Shown here piece after piece: positions 4,899 to 6,292 of a stretch of DNA of 6,292 nt. The position numbers and the translations under genes are program-made. The stretch comes from Verrucomicrobiaceae bacterium. Lineage in GTDB: Bacteria; Verrucomicrobiota; Verrucomicrobiia; Verrucomicrobiales; Verrucomicrobiaceae. The stretch spans positions 1 to 6,292 of the forward strand of contig CANHTV010000230.1 in NCBI GenBank assembly GCA_947463285.1, in the 5' to 3' direction. Position 1 is the stretch's first letter, and each line of letters starts with the position of its first letter. The notes beneath the pieces are model-generated. The model worked only from the letters and a program-made list of their open reading frames with translations, was not told the DNA's origin and ran no database searches.

Positions 4899-6292
4899 AC
4901 TTGGATTCAAAACGTTTCCGCAATTCGGTGAAGTAACGGCGCACCTGCTCTCTCCGAGCGGGCGGCAGGGCGGATTCATCGAGTGCCTCCTCTTCAGCCG
5001 CGATGGCCTGCGTAGCGATCTGGCTGGCGCTGCGAGTGGCGTTTTCCTGACGGGCTCCGCCTTCGATGCTGCGCACACTGGACTGACCTTCATTGTTTTG
5101 CTGAGCGGCGACGACAGCTTGATTGCTGCTGTTCTGCATGGCCGTGGCCTCGGCGTTGAGGTCGGCCTTGCCGATGCCGGGATCTTTGCCGCCGGGAGAA
5201 CTCAACATCATCATCGGGCCATTGCCGGGGTTTTCACCTGGAGGGCCAAGAACGAGTGCGTCAGGTTTTTCTCCGGGTTTCTGACCGGGGATCGGTGCCA
5301 TGAGCATGGGCTGGCCTTCGCCTTGTTTACCTTCCTGGCCCTGCTGTCCTGGCTGCATCTGGGCCATTTGCATCTGTTGCTGCTGTCCAGTACCGGGCAC
5401 GGGATTTTGCTGGAGCATTTGCTGCTGAGCCTGACTCATCTGCCCGACACCTGGCGGCTGAAGTGGCGGGGAGGAAGACTGGCCCTGAGACGGCGGCTGT
5501 GACTGGCTGACCTGCGGCGAGGCTTGTGCCGATTCGCCATTTTTGGATTGCTGCTCGGTGGCCGCCATCTGCTGCATGCCACCTGCCTGGTTCTGCCCGC
5601 TGATGTTACTGCCAGCATCGCGAAGCTGTTGAGCGAGTTTTTCGAGTTCTTTCTGCGCCTGTTCACGTCGGGCGAGATCGCTCATTTTTTCGGCCAGTTT
5701 TTGAAATTCAGCGCCAGCTTCACCAGACTGGCTTTTTTGGAGTTGCTCACCGGCTTTCAGCACATGCTGGCCGACGGTGCGCTTTTGATCCTCGGCTTCG
5801 GATTGTTGCTTGGCATCCTTAAGGGTTTCATTGAGACGCTCGCGAGTGTCTTCGGTGAGTTGCGGAGATTGCAACTGCTGAGCAAGGGCCTCAGCAGCCT
5901 TGGCGGTCTGACGGGTATTTTTAGCCGCAACGGCATCGCCGAGATCAGCGGTGTCAGCATGTTCCCGGAGAGATTGGATGAGCTTGTCGGAGGCCCAGTT
6001 TTCTTTGTCGGCAGCAAGACGTTCAGCCAGCTTTTCAGCCTCACGGGCGCGATTCTCTAGGCTGGACATCACCTCACGAGCCTCTTTGCCACCGGACTTC
6101 TCCAGTTCTTCAGCCGTTTGCTTGAGGTTTTGCTTCAGCTTTTCCAGCGCAGCCTGTTCATCAGCTTGCAGGCCTTCGAGTTTCTTCTTATCCCAATCCA
6201 TCTGGGCAAGCTGGCCCGCTTCTTTTTTCGCGATGCGCTCCGTAGCCTCATCCAGGGTGATGGTCTCGGCAGCGGGATGCAGAGCTTCCGTG
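4897..6292 (-). CDS. Large coiled-coil, Gln/Met/Pro-rich protein, C-terminal part (DUF4175-like organisation)
   Basis: The frame is open to the right edge, so the start lies outside; an internal Met at 6201 is not a convincing start because 30 coding-like codons precede it (including HPAAETITLDEATERIA). Numbering from that Met, residues 1-200 are Glu/Lys/Ala/Leu/Gln-rich helix with coiled-coil character. Residues 200-330 are low complexity, dominated by Gln, Met, Pro, Gly and Ser (for example QQQQMQMAQMQPGQQGQ). Residues 330-400 are Ala/Asn/Gln-rich, and the C-terminus carries a compact basic motif, ALPPARREQVRRYFTELRKRF (411-431). In Planctomycetes and Verrucomicrobia, large proteins with an N-terminal membrane region, coiled coils, a Gln/Pro-rich stretch and a similar C-terminal basic motif occur near MoxR/DUF58/VWA-type genes. 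That membership is from memory of family organisation and cannot be tested here. Function is unknown, possibly envelope-related. Confidence 0.72.
   Translation of the reverse strand, partial: TEALHPAAETITLDEATERIAKKEAGQLAQMDWDKKKLEGLQADEQAALEKLKQNLKQTAEELEKSGGKEAREVMSSLENRAREAEKLAERLAADKENWASDKLIQSLREHADTADLGDAVAAKNTRQTAKAAEALAQQLQSPQLTEDTRERLNETLKDAKQQSEAEDQKRTVGQHVLKAGEQLQKSQSGEAGAEFQKLAEKMSDLARREQAQKELEKLAQQLRDAGSNISGQNQAGGMQQMAATEQQSKNGESAQASPQVSQSQPPSQGQSSSPPLQPPGVGQMSQAQQQMLQQNPVPGTGQQQQMQMAQMQPGQQGQEGKQGEGQPMLMAPIPGQKPGEKPDALVLGPPGENPGNGPMMMLSSPGGKDPGIGKADLNAEATAMQNSSNQAVVAAQQNNEGQSSVRSIEGGARQENATRSASQIATQAIAAEEEALDESALPPARREQVRRYFTELRKRFESK

Noticed and set aside
4891..6060. Two hydrophobic plus-strand frames (203 and 178 codons) that look like membrane proteins
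   Set aside because: They are antisense to the Glu/Lys/Gln-rich coiled-coil gene, whose complement naturally yields Leu and Phe codons; neither has a start context or motifs.

Overview
The window looks like chromosomal DNA of a Verrucomicrobia-type bacterium (Verrucomicrobiales, Prosthecobacter-like; a Planctomycete is the alternative). The grounds are high GC, a BlaI/M56 regulator pair, a PL10-type pectate lyase next to DUF1549 and DUF1501 sequence (families typical of the Planctomycetes-Verrucomicrobia group), and a Gln/Met/Pro-rich coiled-coil protein of a kind seen there. The assignment rests on recognised protein families only; no search was run.

Layout. Positions 1-123 (+) are the C-terminus of a BlaI/MecI-type repressor. 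Positions 150-1289 (+) encode an M56 (BlaR1-type) zinc peptidase. It is unusual in two ways: it lacks the N-terminal membrane helices, and its extracytoplasmic part is a long charged linker ending in an ExbD/TolR-like domain instead of a beta-lactam sensor. Positions 1349-2866 (+) encode a secreted PL10-like pectate lyase. Positions 2863-4529 (+) hold a wrecked gene or gene pair: the front of a DUF1549 (PSD1-family) protein joined to the back of a DUF1501 protein. It carries a broken signal peptide, at least one apparent in-frame deletion, three further frameshifts and a nonsense codon. Positions 4530-4896 have no convincing protein gene. On the minus strand they hold a candidate structured RNA (possibly 6S-like) with a promoter-like sequence and a strong intrinsic terminator pointing leftwards. 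Positions 4897-6292 (-) encode the C-terminal part of a large coiled-coil, low-complexity protein that runs off the right edge.

How the parts fit. The repressor and peptidase form a classic pair: a signal sensed outside the membrane activates the M56 peptidase, which relieves repression by the BlaI partner. The lyase and the DUF1549/DUF1501 remnants probably once formed a polysaccharide-use cassette, because a strong Shine-Dalgarno sequence and a stop/start overlap still couple the lyase to the remains. The lyase frame is intact while its partners have decayed. The plus-strand block and the minus-strand block converge on the terminator region near 4600.

The most notable items are the M56 peptidase-ExbD domain fusion, the deletion-fused and decaying DUF1549::DUF1501 locus, and the unannotated candidate RNA at about 4607-4797.
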